Shown: positions 26,683 to 36,529 of the stretch, one piece after another
Position numbering within the stretch: position 1 is the first letter of the stretch
How the letters are laid out: every line of letters starts with the position of its first letter
From: Okeanomitos corallinicola TIOX110
Lineage (GTDB): Bacteria; Cyanobacteriota; Cyanobacteriia; Cyanobacteriales; Nostocaceae
Direction: 5' to 3'
NCBI RefSeq assembly: GCF_038050375.1
Contig: NZ_CP150886.1
Location: 3,017,318 to 3,081,317 of the forward strand
DNA: 64,000 bases
Notes under the pieces: model-generated
Database searches by the model: none
Told to the model about the DNA's origin: nothing
Seen by the model: only the letters and a program-made list of their open reading frames with translations
Translations under genes and position numbers: made by a program

Positions 26683-28077
26683 ATGCCTAACCTACTTGCT
26701 GACGTACAAAATTTACTCTCTGATCTGATATCCCGCTATTCCTCCCGCGTTGATTATCTCATGATTCGTTTAGAAGAAGCGGAAGGAACGGATATATTAC
26801 TGCGTGGTGACAAAGTAGAAACCCTCAGCGAAGGCATTTCTATTGGTGGCCATGTTCGTGCTTGTTATAAAGGTGGCTGGGGTTTAAGTAGTTTCAACCA
26901 GTTAGCGACTATCGAAGAACGAATAGAAGAGGCGATGGCCGCAGCGCGAATAGTGGGAGATGAACAAACCATTCTCGCACCTGTTGATCCTATCCAAGCT
27001 GTGTGTAGATTACCATTGAAAGGAACAGATCCACGCACAGTTTCCCTAAAGCAAAAAAAAGAATTATGCGATCGCTATACTGAGTTACTAAAAAATGTAG
27101 ACTCCCGCATTACTACTACCTCAGTACGCTATGGCGACAGTAACCAAAGGGTACTTATTGCTACTTCAGAAGGAACATTAATCGAGCAATCTTGGGTAGA
27201 CATGGAAATGCGATTTGCAGCCACAGCAAGGAACGGTGACACAGTACAAACAGGAAGAGAAACAGTAGGTTCACGTAAAGCCTATGAAGATTTGGTAAGT
27301 TTAGATACTCAAGTTAAAAGTGCCGCAGAAAGAGCAGTTACAGCCCTATCATTACCTTCCGTCAAAGGTAATACTTATACCGTCGTTATTGACCCCATAC
27401 TGACAGGTTTATTTGTTCATGAAGCCTTTGGTCATCTTTCTGAAGCAGATATGGCCTACGAAAACCCTGATTTATTAGAGGTTATGACCCTGGGTAGACG
27501 TTTTGGTTCAGAAGAACTACAGATTTTTGATGGTGCTGCACCTCAAGGTCATCGTGGTAGTTATTTTTACGATGATGAAGGTACACCCGCAACAACTACG
27601 CAATTAATCAAAGATGGTGTATTAGTTGGACGCTTGCATTCCCGTGAAACTGCGGGTAAACTAGGAGAAGCACCCACTGGTAACGCTCGTTGTTTAGATT
27701 ACCATTATTCCCCCATCGTCCGCATGACAAACACCTGGATAGAAAGGGGGAAAACACCAGTTGCAGACCTATTTACCGACATCAAAGAAGGGGTTTATGC
27801 TCGTAACTGGTTAGGGGGAATGACAAACGGGGAAATGTTCACCTTTAGCGCGGGGGAAGCCTGGATGATCAGAAATGGTAAAATCGCTGAACCTGTCAAA
27901 GATGTCACCCTCTCCGGTAACGTCTTCCAAACCCTTGCAGATATAGAAGCCATAGGTGATGATTTTTACTGGGATGAGTCCGGGGGATGTGGAAAAGGAG
28001 GACAGAATGGTTTACCCGTTGGTTGTGGTGGTCCGAGTTTACGTATTCAGAACGTAGTCGTGGGGGGAGAAAGTTAA
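26683..28077 (+). CDS. tldD: Metalloprotease TldD
   Basis: TldD works with TldE/PmbA as a heterodimeric metalloprotease that degrades unfolded peptides and matures some RiPPs. The active-site HEAFGH (HExxxH) is near residues 247-252, and a late Cys-rich Gly segment (GGCGKGGQ) supplies the further TldD-type ligand region. The 464-residue length fits. The HExxxH motif marks this as TldD rather than TldE. No pmbA is next to it within the window. Confidence 0.94.
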   Translation: MPNLLADVQNLLSDLISRYSSRVDYLMIRLEEAEGTDILLRGDKVETLSEGISIGGHVRACYKGGWGLSSFNQLATIEERIEEAMAAARIVGDEQTILAPVDPIQAVCRLPLKGTDPRTVSLKQKKELCDRYTELLKNVDSRITTTSVRYGDSNQRVLIATSEGTLIEQSWVDMEMRFAATARNGDTVQTGRETVGSRKAYEDLVSLDTQVKSAAERAVTALSLPSVKGNTYTVVIDPILTGLFVHEAFGHLSEADMAYENPDLLEVMTLGRRFGSEELQIFDGAAPQGHRGSYFYDDEGTPATTTQLIKDGVLVGRLHSRETAGKLGEAPTGNARCLDYHYSPIVRMTNTWIERGKTPVADLFTDIKEGVYARNWLGGMTNGEMFTFSAGEAWMIRNGKIAEPVKDVTLSGNVFQTLADIEAIGDDFYWDESGGCGKGGQNGLPVGCGGPSLRIQNVVVGGES

Positions 28078-28078
28078 T

Positions 28079-28117
28079 TTGTAATTTGTAATTTGTAATT
28101 TGTAATTTGTAATTTGT
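28079..28117 (+). repeat. Heptamer repeat after tldD
   Basis: Five perfect copies of TAATTTG directly after the tldD stop codon, merging into the hairpin at 28116-28143. Confidence 0.85.
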
Positions 28118-28143
28118 TGGGTTGCGTGATTGTTTAACCCAAC
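28116..28143. terminator. Hairpin between convergent tldD and Uma2 genes
   Basis: GTTGGGTT (28116-28123) pairs with AACCCAAC (28136-28143), 12-base loop. It may terminate from either side. The sequence also resembles a dispersed repeat of cyanobacteria. Confidence 0.5.
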
Positions 28144-28160
28144 TTACAAATAATCAAAAT

Positions 28161-28724
28161 CTAATGATTCATTTTCAACCAAGCAAATATTTGATCAACA
28201 GTTAACTGTAAATTTATCCCTTCTAATACCTGTAACTGCTGATCATCTCTGAATAACTCCGGTTGTTGTTGGGGACGAAAAATCAAAATAGAACGATCTT
28301 CTGGGTCTATTAACCAACCTAACAAACAACCATGATTTAAACAATATAAAATATTATCTATCACGCGAATAGGACTTTGTTCTGGAGAGAGAATTTCAAT
28401 TGTCCAGTCTGGAGGGATTAAAAAATCATTGGGAACTTCTCCATCAGTAGTAAAAGGAATATTTGACCATTGGAAAACCGCGATATCAGGAACTACTGAA
28501 CGCACACCAAAACTACAACGCAATTCAGGAAAAGCATAAGCAATTTTTTCGTTTTCTGTGATATCATTAATAGTATTGCATAGTCTTAATTGTAAGCGGC
28601 TATGTTTTCCTTTCGGCATTGGCTTAGTGATAATTTCACCGTTTATATATTCCCTGACAGGTTTGGTTTCTGGAAGTTTAAGAAACTCTTGTAAACTGAG
28701 GGATTGATTAATTACTATTGTCAT
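28161..28724 (-). CDS. Uma2 (DUF820) family endonuclease-like protein
   Basis: Uma2 proteins have a PD-(D/E)XK nuclease-like fold and are very numerous in cyanobacteria; their targets are unknown. This 187-residue copy shows the core FLKLPETKPVREYINGEI, the conserved VVPDIAVF segment with an active-site-type aspartate, and PPDWTIEILSPEQS with the acidic residue of the motif. A second Uma2 gene is at 58557. It is convergent with tldD. Confidence 0.88.
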   Translation of the reverse strand: MTIVINQSLSLQEFLKLPETKPVREYINGEIITKPMPKGKHSRLQLRLCNTINDITENEKIAYAFPELRCSFGVRSVVPDIAVFQWSNIPFTTDGEVPNDFLIPPDWTIEILSPEQSPIRVIDNILYCLNHGCLLGWLIDPEDRSILIFRPQQQPELFRDDQQLQVLEGINLQLTVDQIFAWLKMNH

Positions 28725-28780
28725 TATTTCTCAATCCTGTAAGGAGGATACTATTCTAATTTAACCACTTTTTGTCTGAA

Positions 28781-29152
28781 TCAGGATGTCCAGGATTTTA
28801 GGATTTACCGGATGTTATTTAACGATGGTTAGTTACGCACAAGTCAAAGAAGAATGAACCACGTTCACCGAAGGTGTTCCCGCAGAGTAGAAACGAAGCA
28901 ACGAAGGTAAGAGGTTTTAGAGAGATTTAACAATCTCATCCTCTACATCCTAAGCTGTTACGCAGCTAAATTGTATAATCCTAATATTCTTAACTCTTGT
29001 GGAACAGGCATCTTGCCTGTTAAACTTATACAAATTAAATGCACAACAGCTTATAATCCTGGACATCCTGATTCTGAAAAAATACAATTTCTGAAAATTT
29101 AGATCAATCTTCAAAAACCATCCTGTAAATCCTCAAATCCTGGATATCCTGA
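28781..29152. repeat. Element with 34-bp inverted ends
   Basis: The left end (28781-28814) and right end (29119-29152) are inverted repeats matching at 31 of 34 positions and built around CAGGATNTCCAGGATT. An extra internal inverted copy of 20 bases, identical to 28778-28797, is at 29054-29073. The 304-bp interior has no ORF. It looks like a MITE-like element or repeat cluster. A related decayed copy is at 24221-24300. Confidence 0.65.
29003..29021. repeat. Hairpin repeat AACAGGCA-TCT-TGCCTGTT
   Basis: An 8-bp perfect stem with TCT loop, same design as 12352-12370 but with a different stem sequence. It is nested inside the 28781-29152 element. Confidence 0.6.
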
Positions 29153-29178
29153 TATGGCTAACGCCACGCTTCGCTATC
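29153..29178. repeat. Dispersed repeat, copy 2
   Basis: An inverted near-identical copy of the 5544-5568 repeat, directly adjoining the right end of the 28781-29152 element. Confidence 0.6.
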
Positions 29179-29373
29179 AGACAATCCGCGTTCCCAAAAT
29201 CTCAACCCAGACAGCTAAAAACACTATATATATTGCGCCCATAGATTCCCACTCATAACATAAGCGTACAAAATTATTAGCGGCTTGTCAAGTCTAAAAA
29301 TAAACTATGTTTAAAGTATGTTTGATGTTGTGCGATCGCCAATATCTGTAAATCCTAAAATCCTAATTTCTCA

Positions 29374-29489
29374 TTTTCTCGTTCCCAGTCTCAGACTGAG
29401 GATGCAATATTAGAGTCTCTGACGCTAAAATACATGAAGGCAGAGCCTTCAATAATTCATTCCCATACCAAAGTATGGGAACGAGAAAA
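29374..29489. repeat. 116-bp element with 14-bp perfect inverted ends
   Basis: TTTTCTCGTTCCCA (29374-29387) and its exact complement (29476-29489) bracket a non-coding 88-bp core with small internal palindromes. It lies 10 bp from the dxs stop and could fold on the dxs transcript as a long hairpin. It has the look of a miniature repeat element. Confidence 0.6.
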
Positions 29490-29498
29490 CACAAACTA

Positions 29499-31391
29499 CT
29501 AAACAGCAGCAACTTGTTTCTTAAAGAAAGCGTGCAAAATATTCTCCGCAATTTGCTGACTGGTTAAACCTAAAGTAGCCTTAGACTGATCCGGTGTGGC
29601 ATGATCAACTAATACATCAGGAACACCAAACCGCTTCACAGGAACAACCACATCAGCATCAAGTAAGGCTTCAGCTACCGCAGAACCAAAACCACCCATT
29701 AAACAACCTTCTTCTAAGGTGACAACCCGGCCAATTTTCTCAGCCAAAGGTAAAATTAAATCAGTATCCAAAGGTTTCACAAACCGGGCATTAATCACAG
29801 TAGCTTCAATACCATGTTCACTGAGAATTTCCGCTGCTTGCATTCCGGGGTAAACCATCGTACCGTAACCCAGAATTAACACATCATCCCCTTGACGGAG
29901 AATTTCTCCTTTCCCAATTTCCAATGTTTCCCAACCTTCTTCCATCAAAGGTACACCATGTCCACTACCACGGGGGAAACGCATGGCAATAGGTCCATCG
30001 GTATATTCAATACCTGTGACTGTCATTCGCTGCATTTCTGCTTCGTCCTTGGGTGCCATAACTACGATATTGGGAATACAACGCAGATAAGCTATATCAT
30101 ACATTCCTTGGTGAGTTGGACCATCAGCCCCGACAATACCTGCCCGGTCTAAACAGAAAAATACAGGTAGGTTTTGAATGCAGACATCATGAATAATTTG
30201 GTCGTAGGCACGTTGTAAGAAGGTAGAATAAATAGCCGCGACGGGACGCATTCCTTCACAAGCTAAACCAGCGGCGACAGTAACAGCGTGTTGTTCTGCA
30301 ATACCTACGTCAATATATTGGTCAGGTAATTTGGCTTGGAGTTTATCTAAACCTGTACCTGTGGCCATAGCCGCAGTAATACCGACAATTTTCGGGTTTT
30401 GTTCTGCTAATTTCACCAAAGTATGGGAAAAGACCTTGGCGTAAGCAGGGGGTTTAGGTTTATTGGAAGGAATAGCCTTACCAGTAGCTACATTAAAGGG
30501 GTTTTGGGCGTGATAGCCTACTTGGTCTTTTTCCGCCATTTCATAGCCTTTACCCTTAGTGGTGGCTACGTGAACCAGGACTGGGCCAGTAATTTGGTGT
30601 GCCTGTTTGAAGGTGGCGATTAATTCTTCTAAATTGTGGCCATCCACTGGGCCCATGTAAGTAAAACCTAGTTCCTCAAATACTGCACCAACTTTAGAAA
30701 CAGCTAACCGCTTCATTCCCTCGGTAATGCGTTCTAGTTCATCACCAACAAAGGGAATATTTTTCAATTGTTCCTCAATGTTGTCGGTGAGAAATTGGAC
30801 TGGGGGACTAAGACGCATTTTGTTGAGATAACGAGGAATAGCGCCAACGTTGGGAGAAATGGACATCTCATTGTCGTTGAGAACTACCAACAGGTTAGTT
30901 TTGGGTAAGTGGCCAGCGTGGTTAATAGCTTCTAAGGCCATACCTCCAGTTAAAGCGCCATCACCAATGACTGCTACAGCTTTAAATTCTTCCCCTTTTA
31001 AGTCTCGTGCTAAAGCCATTCCTAATGCAGCAGAAATACTTGTAGAAGCGTGTCCTGCACCAAAGTGATCAAATTTATTTTCGCAGCGTTTGAGATAACC
31101 CGCTACTCCGTCTTTTTGTCTGAGGGTATGGAAGTCGTGGTAACGTCCTGTAATCAGTTTATGGGGATAAGCTTGGTGTCCTACATCCCAAATTACCTTA
31201 TCCCGATCTAAATCTAATGTCTGGTAAAGTCCCAGGGTTAATTCGACAACTCCCAAACCAGGTCCCAAATGTCCACCAGTTGCGGCTACGGTTTGTAAGT
31301 GTTTTTCTCTAATTTGTTTGGCTATTTGCTGTAATTGCCGAATAGACAAACCGTGCAACTGGTTAGGATGGGTAATTTCACTCAGATGCAT
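29499..31391 (-). CDS. dxs: 1-Deoxy-D-xylulose-5-phosphate synthase
   Basis: DXS condenses pyruvate and glyceraldehyde 3-phosphate using thiamine diphosphate, the first step of the MEP isoprenoid pathway that feeds carotenoids and chlorophyll. The thiamine-binding motif [18 protein letters not shown] is near 152-169; the transketolase central domain ([16 protein letters not shown]) and C-terminal domain ([13 protein letters not shown]) are intact. The 630-residue length is normal. The gene is monocistronic as far as can be seen. Confidence 0.97.
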   Translation of the reverse strand: MHLSEITHPNQLHGLSIRQLQQIAKQIREKHLQTVAATGGHLGPGLGVVELTLGLYQTLDLDRDKVIWDVGHQAYPHKLITGRYHDFHTLRQKDGVAGYLKRCENKFDHFGAGHASTSISAALGMALARDLKGEEFKAVAVIGDGALTGGMALEAINHAGHLPKTNLLVVLNDNEMSISPNVGAIPRYLNKMRLSPPVQFLTDNIEEQLKNIPFVGDELERITEGMKRLAVSKVGAVFEELGFTYMGPVDGHNLEELIATFKQAHQITGPVLVHVATTKGKGYEMAEKDQVGYHAQNPFNVATGKAIPSNKPKPPAYAKVFSHTLVKLAEQNPKIVGITAAMATGTGLDKLQAKLPDQYIDVGIAEQHAVTVAAGLACEGMRPVAAIYSTFLQRAYDQIIHDVCIQNLPVFFCLDRAGIVGADGPTHQGMYDIAYLRCIPNIVVMAPKDEAEMQRMTVTGIEYTDGPIAMRFPRGSGHGVPLMEEGWETLEIGKGEILRQGDDVLILGYGTMVYPGMQAAEILSEHGIEATVINARFVKPLDTDLILPLAEKIGRVVTLEEGCLMGGFGSAVAEALLDADVVVPVKRFGVPDVLVDHATPDQSKATLGLTSQQIAENILHAFFKKQVAAV

Positions 31392-31739
31392 ATTATAAGG
31401 TTTTCCTCTCTAACTCTACTTTTTGGCATTATTTGATTTTCCCACTCTAATAGCTACAAAAATCCAACTATTACCAATGTTGTTTTATAACTATAACTTT
31501 GACAGGAGGCAGAAGGCAGGGAAAAGAGGATCGTAGGTATAGGTTTTTACAAATATCAGGAGTTGGAGGAGAAGAACTCTAACTGCACTAAGTATGACCA
31601 TCCAAAGAGTAGAGACAGCAGTGGCTTCACCACAAGCCTTCAGCAGGTTGTGGATCAATTTGTATCGGTTTGAGCTTAGTTGATCTTTTTTCGCATAGTT
31701 TCGTTTTTTATCATGCACCAATGAATTCAAATACTTGGG
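31392..31739. other. Intergenic region upstream of dxs
   Basis: A 348-bp gap on the minus-strand path from the hybrid kinase to dxs. A 79-codon minus-strand ORF here (31491-31730) has no family signs and is not called. GGCAGAAGGCAGG-like sequence at 31508 also occurs near 6880. Confidence 0.4.
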
Positions 31740-33644
31740 TTAAACTGCTTGATCATGATCAATAATTACTTTGCTAACTGTTTCTAATAACTGAGTTGTT
31801 GTGTAAGGTTTGCAGAGAAAGGCTTTAACTCCCATGTTATAAGCTGCACTAACTTTATCGCTAGGTGCTAGTCCACTGACAGCGATGATTTTGATGTTAG
31901 GATTAATTTTTCTCAGGGTACGAATGCTGGTGAGTCCATCCATTGATGGCATGAAAATATCAGTTAATACTAAGGCTATTTTATCCATATTTTCTACATA
32001 TATGGCGATCGCTTCCATGCCATCGTGAGCAGTAATAACTTGATAATTATAACTTTCTAGAGATGTTTTGGTAATGTCACAAATGCTAGACTCGTCATCA
32101 ACAACTAATATCATTTCTCCGTTACCATAATGTACAGATTTTTCTGCTTTTTCAATAATTTCTGTTGTGTCTTTTGCTGGTAAATATACTTTAAATTGAC
32201 TACCTTGATTTTCTTCACTATAAACATTAATAAAACCACCATGACTTTTCACAATTCCTAATACTGTTGATAGTCCTAAACCTGTACCTTTTCCTAAGTT
32301 TTTAGTAGTAAAAAATGGTTCAAATATACGATCTATGATATTTTGTTTAATGCCAGTTCCTGTATCTGTGATTGTCAGAATTACATAGGGTTTGGCTTCA
32401 GCGTCAATGTGCATTTGAGCATAGCTATCATCTACTAAAAGATTTTCGGCAGTGATGGTTAATGTGCCTCCATCGGACATGGCATCACGGGCATTTACAC
32501 ATAAGTTCATTAATACTTGATGTATTTGGGTAGCATCACCAGAAATTGTCCACAGGTTGGGAGAAATTTGAGTAATAACCTCAATATTTTGTGGGAATGT
32601 TTCTTTAATAATCTGCTGAATTTCAATTAATATGTGTCTTAATTGTAAAAGAGTGCGATCGCCATCTATTCCCCTAGCGAAAGATAATACTTGTTTAACT
32701 AAGTTGGCTCCTCGTTTAGCATTAGAAATTAATATAGGTATGAGTCTTCGAGAACGTTCATCTTTAATTTGAGTTTCTAAAATTTGAGCGGTCATTAAAA
32801 TTGGTGCTAAAACATTATTTAAATCGTGGGCAATACCACTAGCTAAAGTACCTATACTTTCTAATCTTTGGGCGCGTAAAAATTGTTGTTCTAATTGTTT
32901 TTTCTGGGTAATATCAGTGTTAACTACTAAAATAGATTGGGGATTTTCACCAAATGCAGGTACTAAAGTCCAACGACTTTCTACAATAATTTCTTGACCA
33001 CATTTAGTAATTTGATTCATTTCACCTTGCCAGGAAGTATTTTCAAGTAAGGTTTGTACAACTTCTGAGATTTGAGATAGTTGTTTTTCTAAAAACAGAT
33101 CCTGGAGTTTTTTGTTAATTATTTCTGCTTTATTCCATCTATAAATAGATTCTGCGGCTTTGTTCCAAAATAAAATATTTCCATCTAAACTACTGACAAA
33201 AATAGCATCAGTAGCTACATCAAGTAATGCAGCTTGTTGACGGATCTTCTGTTCTGTTTGTTTTCTTTCAATTGCATACCTGAGTGAGCGTTCTAATAAA
33301 GCAGGGGTTAATTGACTTTTATCTAGATAATCTACTGCTCCTGTTTTCATTGCTTCTATATCTATTTCTATATCACCCTGTCCTGTGAGTAAAATAAATG
33401 GACAAGTACAACCTGTTTGTACAGCTTCTCGTAATAGTTCTAAACCGTTGTTTACACCTAAACGATAGTCTACTAAATAAAGATCATGTCGGTGTTGAGT
33501 AATGATTTCTCTTGCTAATTGATAAGTTTGAACCCATTCTAATTCACAGCTAGTTATCTGAAATTCCCCAAACCAATCACGAGTTAAAATGTAATCATCT
33601 TCATCATCATCAATTAACAAAACTTTAATAGGTCTGTTATTCAT
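31740..33644 (-). CDS. Hybrid histidine kinase (REC-PAS-HisKA-HATPase-REC)
   Basis: A 634-residue cytosolic sensor kinase. Domains in order: receiver at about 5-125 (LIDDDEDD; YLVDYRLG), PAS at about 140-255, HisKA with phosphoacceptor His in GIAHDLNNVLAPI, HATPase_c with DTGTGI and GTGLGLSTV, and a second receiver at about 512-632 (VVDDESS; LVLTDIFMPS). No membrane segment. It lies 16 bp after a Rcp1-like receiver gene and is the last of three signalling genes in a row, probably an operon. Confidence 0.95.
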   Translation of the reverse strand: MNNRPIKVLLIDDDEDDYILTRDWFGEFQITSCELEWVQTYQLAREIITQHRHDLYLVDYRLGVNNGLELLREAVQTGCTCPFILLTGQGDIEIDIEAMKTGAVDYLDKSQLTPALLERSLRYAIERKQTEQKIRQQAALLDVATDAIFVSSLDGNILFWNKAAESIYRWNKAEIINKKLQDLFLEKQLSQISEVVQTLLENTSWQGEMNQITKCGQEIIVESRWTLVPAFGENPQSILVVNTDITQKKQLEQQFLRAQRLESIGTLASGIAHDLNNVLAPILMTAQILETQIKDERSRRLIPILISNAKRGANLVKQVLSFARGIDGDRTLLQLRHILIEIQQIIKETFPQNIEVITQISPNLWTISGDATQIHQVLMNLCVNARDAMSDGGTLTITAENLLVDDSYAQMHIDAEAKPYVILTITDTGTGIKQNIIDRIFEPFFTTKNLGKGTGLGLSTVLGIVKSHGGFINVYSEENQGSQFKVYLPAKDTTEIIEKAEKSVHYGNGEMILVVDDESSICDITKTSLESYNYQVITAHDGMEAIAIYVENMDKIALVLTDIFMPSMDGLTSIRTLRKINPNIKIIAVSGLAPSDKVSAAYNMGVKAFLCKPYTTTQLLETVSKVIIDHDQAV

Positions 33645-33660
33645 GATTTCCTTTTACTGC

Positions 33661-34107
33661 TTATAGGGGCAGTTCTACAATTTCTAGCCAGTATTTTCCT
33701 ATTGTTTCCATTATTTTTACTAGGGAAGTAAAATTTGCTGGCTTGGTAATAAATGAATTTGCTCCTAAATTGTAGGTATTATATATATCTTCTGCTGTGT
33801 TAGAGTTGGTAAATATGATTACCGGAATTCGTCGAAGATGAGGATGATTTTTAATTTCTTTAAGTACATCTAAACCATGCTTTCTAGGTATATTTAAGTC
33901 TAATAAAATTAAGCCTAAATGGGGTGATTTATTAATACTATTGTATAAACCACGATGGGATAAATAATCCATTAATTCTTCACCATCTCTAACTATTTCT
34001 AGGGTGATGGGTAATCGGCTTTCTACCAAGGCATCATGTACCAATAAACTATCATCTTCATCATCATCAGCCATTAATATGGTAATGGTTGGTTGCCGAT
34101 TTTGCAC
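33661..34107 (-). CDS. Single-domain response regulator, Rcp1-like
   Basis: A 148-residue receiver with no output domain, of the type partnered with cyanobacterial phytochrome-class kinases. ADDDEDD forms the acidic pocket, LILLDLNIPRKHG carries the phosphoacceptor Asp, and IFTNSN and ITKPAN supply the Thr/Ser and Lys. The start is a GTG at 34107 supported by AAAGGAG ten bases upstream. It lies between two histidine kinase genes, so it likely passes phosphate between them or regulates them. Confidence 0.93.
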   Translation of the reverse strand: MQNRQPTITILMADDDEDDSLLVHDALVESRLPITLEIVRDGEELMDYLSHRGLYNSINKSPHLGLILLDLNIPRKHGLDVLKEIKNHPHLRRIPVIIFTNSNTAEDIYNTYNLGANSFITKPANFTSLVKIMETIGKYWLEIVELPL

Positions 34108-34253
34108 GCTTACATTTCTCCTTTATTATAGTTTTCAGTTCTAATCAAGTATTAAATCATGCAGTATTATTCAGTATCTACAAAATGTTATTGACATTTT
34201 TACAATTAACTCTATTTTTTCCTATCTTCGTAATCCCTCTTTAGGAAGAAAAA

Positions 34254-35492
34254 TTAAATGTGAGAAATAATTGGCAATGTAATTATAAATTTTGCACCTT
34301 GATCTGGTTTACTTCTTGCTGTAATATGTCCATTATGTCGTTCCACAATTTTTTGACAAATGGCTAAACCAATGCCTGTACCTTCGTATTCGCTGGAACT
34401 ATGCAACCTTTGAAAAATATGGAAAATACGGTCAAGATATTGTTCTGAAAAACCAATACCATTATCTTCAACAATGATTTGATAATGTGTATATTCCCAG
34501 GAATTATCATGAATGTGTTTGTTTAAAAAATGACCGTATATTTTGATAAGTGGTGGTTGGTTATGACGACGAAATTTGATAGAATTAAGGATGAGATTCT
34601 GTATTAATTGGCGCATCTGTAAAGGATCTGCCTGAATAATAGTTAATTCCTGAACCTCAACTTTTACGTCGGCTTGCTGGATACTAATTTCTAGATCAGA
34701 TAATACTTCTTGAACGATTTGGGTTAAATTTACTGCTAAAAATTGCTTTCCTCTAGTTGTTATCTGTGACAGTGTTAATAATCCTTCAATTAACATTTCC
34801 ATTCTCTGTGTAGCATTCTGTATCCTTTGTAGATAATCTAGTCCTTGTTCACTTAAAAATTCTCTACAAGTTACTTGTAACCTTTCTGCAAAGGTTTTAA
34901 TTTTACGTAGTGGTTCTTTTAAATCATGGGAAACTATAAAGGCAAATTGTTGTAGTTCTTTGTTGTCGAGACTGAGTTTTTTTTGTTGTTTGGTTTCTTG
35001 TTCTAAAAACAGACTGTGTGCTAAAGCTAATATTTGAAAACGTTGTTCACTTTTTTGAAGTGCTGCTTCTATTGTTTGGTGTTCTAGCTGTTTACGTTGA
35101 GTAACATCTATAAATATGCCGCATATTTGTGTAGCTATTCCTGAGCGGTTTTGTGTGACTGCACCTTGACTAACTAACCAGCGAATACTACCATCAGTTA
35201 AAATAATTCTTAACTCTATTTCAAATACACCTTGAGTTTGAATGGCTTGTTGATAAGCTTGGATAAAAACTTTTCTATCTTCTGTATGAATAGAATTTAA
35301 AATAGCTTGATATGTGTTGTTGATATTATTTTGAACCAAGCCAAAAACAGGTTCTAAATTAATAGACTTTGTGATTTTATTACTTTCAATATCCATAATC
35401 CAGATGCTCATACAAGCTGCTTCTAAAACTGGATGAATTTCTTCTCCCCATGCTTGTGCTTGCTCTATTTGTTCTGATTGTTCTTTCGTCAT
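34254..35492 (-). CDS. PAS-domain sensor histidine kinase
   Basis: A 412-residue soluble kinase. A PAS domain with a PAC motif spans about 20-150 (GSIRWLVSQGAV; ICGIFIDVTQRKQ), then a coiled linker, a HisKA domain with phosphoacceptor His in FAFIVSHDLKEPLRKI, and HATPase_c (EDNGIGF; GTGIGLAIC). The dimer region resembles that of phytochrome-like kinases but no GAF or bilin-binding Cys is visible. It is the first gene of the three-gene cluster. Confidence 0.94.
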   Translation of the reverse strand: MTKEQSEQIEQAQAWGEEIHPVLEAACMSIWIMDIESNKITKSINLEPVFGLVQNNINNTYQAILNSIHTEDRKVFIQAYQQAIQTQGVFEIELRIILTDGSIRWLVSQGAVTQNRSGIATQICGIFIDVTQRKQLEHQTIEAALQKSEQRFQILALAHSLFLEQETKQQKKLSLDNKELQQFAFIVSHDLKEPLRKIKTFAERLQVTCREFLSEQGLDYLQRIQNATQRMEMLIEGLLTLSQITTRGKQFLAVNLTQIVQEVLSDLEISIQQADVKVEVQELTIIQADPLQMRQLIQNLILNSIKFRRHNQPPLIKIYGHFLNKHIHDNSWEYTHYQIIVEDNGIGFSEQYLDRIFHIFQRLHSSSEYEGTGIGLAICQKIVERHNGHITARSKPDQGAKFIITLPIISHI

Positions 35493-35729
35493 TAGTAATT
35501 AATTTTACTTTTACTGACTGTTTAATAAATGCAACACTATTGACTGACACAGCTTCTATTGTACGGACTTGGTTTTTAAATAGTAGAAATAGCTAATGAT
35601 CAATATCTAGAAACTCAAGTAAAGATTTTTTAGTTTACTTTATGTGTATCTCTTAGTGACGTTTTGGATATTTGAGACTATATTAAGGATTTGATTAAGT
35701 GTGCTAACTGTTAAGTTATAACCTCATTT

Positions 35730-36212
35730 ATGTTTATGAAAACTCCTTTTATTTCTCCTAGCAAGCCTCAAACTGAAGATAGTTTTGCTATTACCTTAGC
35801 TCCGTTGTCTATCGAAGAAATTTATACCAAAGCTGATCACCCCGGTAATGGTGCAGTAGTAGTAATGAGTGGGACAGTCAGAAATCAAACTGATGGTCAA
35901 CCCGTGGTAGCTTTGGAATACCAAGCTTACCAACCAATGGCTTTACAGATATTCTATCAAATTGCAGCTGATGTTCGCCGTCAATGGACAGATGTTAATC
36001 GGCTGGTGATACACCATCGTATTGGACGGTTAAAGGTGGGAGAAATAAGTGTTTTAGTGGCTGTGGGGTGTCCCCATCGTGGAGAGGCTTTTGCAGCTTG
36101 TCAGTATGCAATTGATACCTTAAAACATAATGCACCAATTTGGAAAAAGGAACATTGGCAAGATGGTTCTAGTTCCTGGGTCAGTATTGGTGCTTGTGAA
36201 CAAGAATGCTAA
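35730..36212 (+). CDS. moaE: Molybdopterin synthase catalytic subunit
   Basis: MoaE, with MoaD, inserts sulfur into precursor Z to make molybdopterin. Family blocks: GAVVVMSGTVRNQTDG, ALEYQAYQPMA, HRIGRLKVGE, AVGCPHRGEAF and the late KHNAPIWKKEHWQDG with active-site lysines. The 160 residues include a short N-terminal extension; ATGs at 35730 and 35736 are both possible. No other molybdenum-cofactor gene is adjacent. Confidence 0.95.
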   Translation: MFMKTPFISPSKPQTEDSFAITLAPLSIEEIYTKADHPGNGAVVVMSGTVRNQTDGQPVVALEYQAYQPMALQIFYQIAADVRRQWTDVNRLVIHHRIGRLKVGEISVLVAVGCPHRGEAFAACQYAIDTLKHNAPIWKKEHWQDGSSSWVSIGACEQEC

Positions 36213-36222
36213 TGTATATAAT

Positions 36223-36528
36223 ATGACGATTTATAGCGGCTTAACTACTAGGTTGAGCTTGGCCAAATATCTGAATAATAACGGAGCTGATATTTCTGAT
36301 TACACTAAACGAATTGGTGATTTAAGTTTAAATCGTATTCTCGGCTATCAAGAACATAAAGTTCCCACAGGTTCTGGTGTTTTATTAACTCCAGATAATG
36401 TTAAATTCAACCTGGCTAAAATTTGTGTAGACAGGGAAGAATGGGTAAAAAATAATAAAGATGAATTGGAATTAGTAGAAGAATTAGAAAAGAAATTTGT
36501 GGAAAATAAAAAGCCAGAAAATAAGTGA
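36223..36528 (+). CDS. Small hypothetical protein
   Basis: A 101-residue protein that I do not recognise, starting 10 bp after moaE. It begins MTIYSGLTTRLSLAKYL and ends in a charged, Lys/Glu-rich helix (ELVEELEKKFVENKK). No signal peptide, membrane segment or known motif, and no clear ribosome site, so translation may be coupled to moaE. It ends 1 bp from the convergent aldo/keto reductase gene. Confidence 0.55.
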   Translation: MTIYSGLTTRLSLAKYLNNNGADISDYTKRIGDLSLNRILGYQEHKVPTGSGVLLTPDNVKFNLAKICVDREEWVKNNKDELELVEELEKKFVENKKPENK

Positions 36529-36529
36529 T

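Noticed and set aside
28079-28117. Possible CRISPR-like short repeats after tldD
   Set aside because: Units are 7 bases in pure tandem with no spacers; this is a heptamer array, not CRISPR.
28781-29489. Insertion sequence remnant between Uma2 and dxs
   Set aside because: Inverted ends are present but there is no trace of a transposase in any frame, so it is reported only as repeat elements.
31491-31730. 79-codon minus-strand ORF between dxs and the hybrid kinase
   Set aside because: No motif, no family resemblance, and part of it is dispersed repeat sequence.
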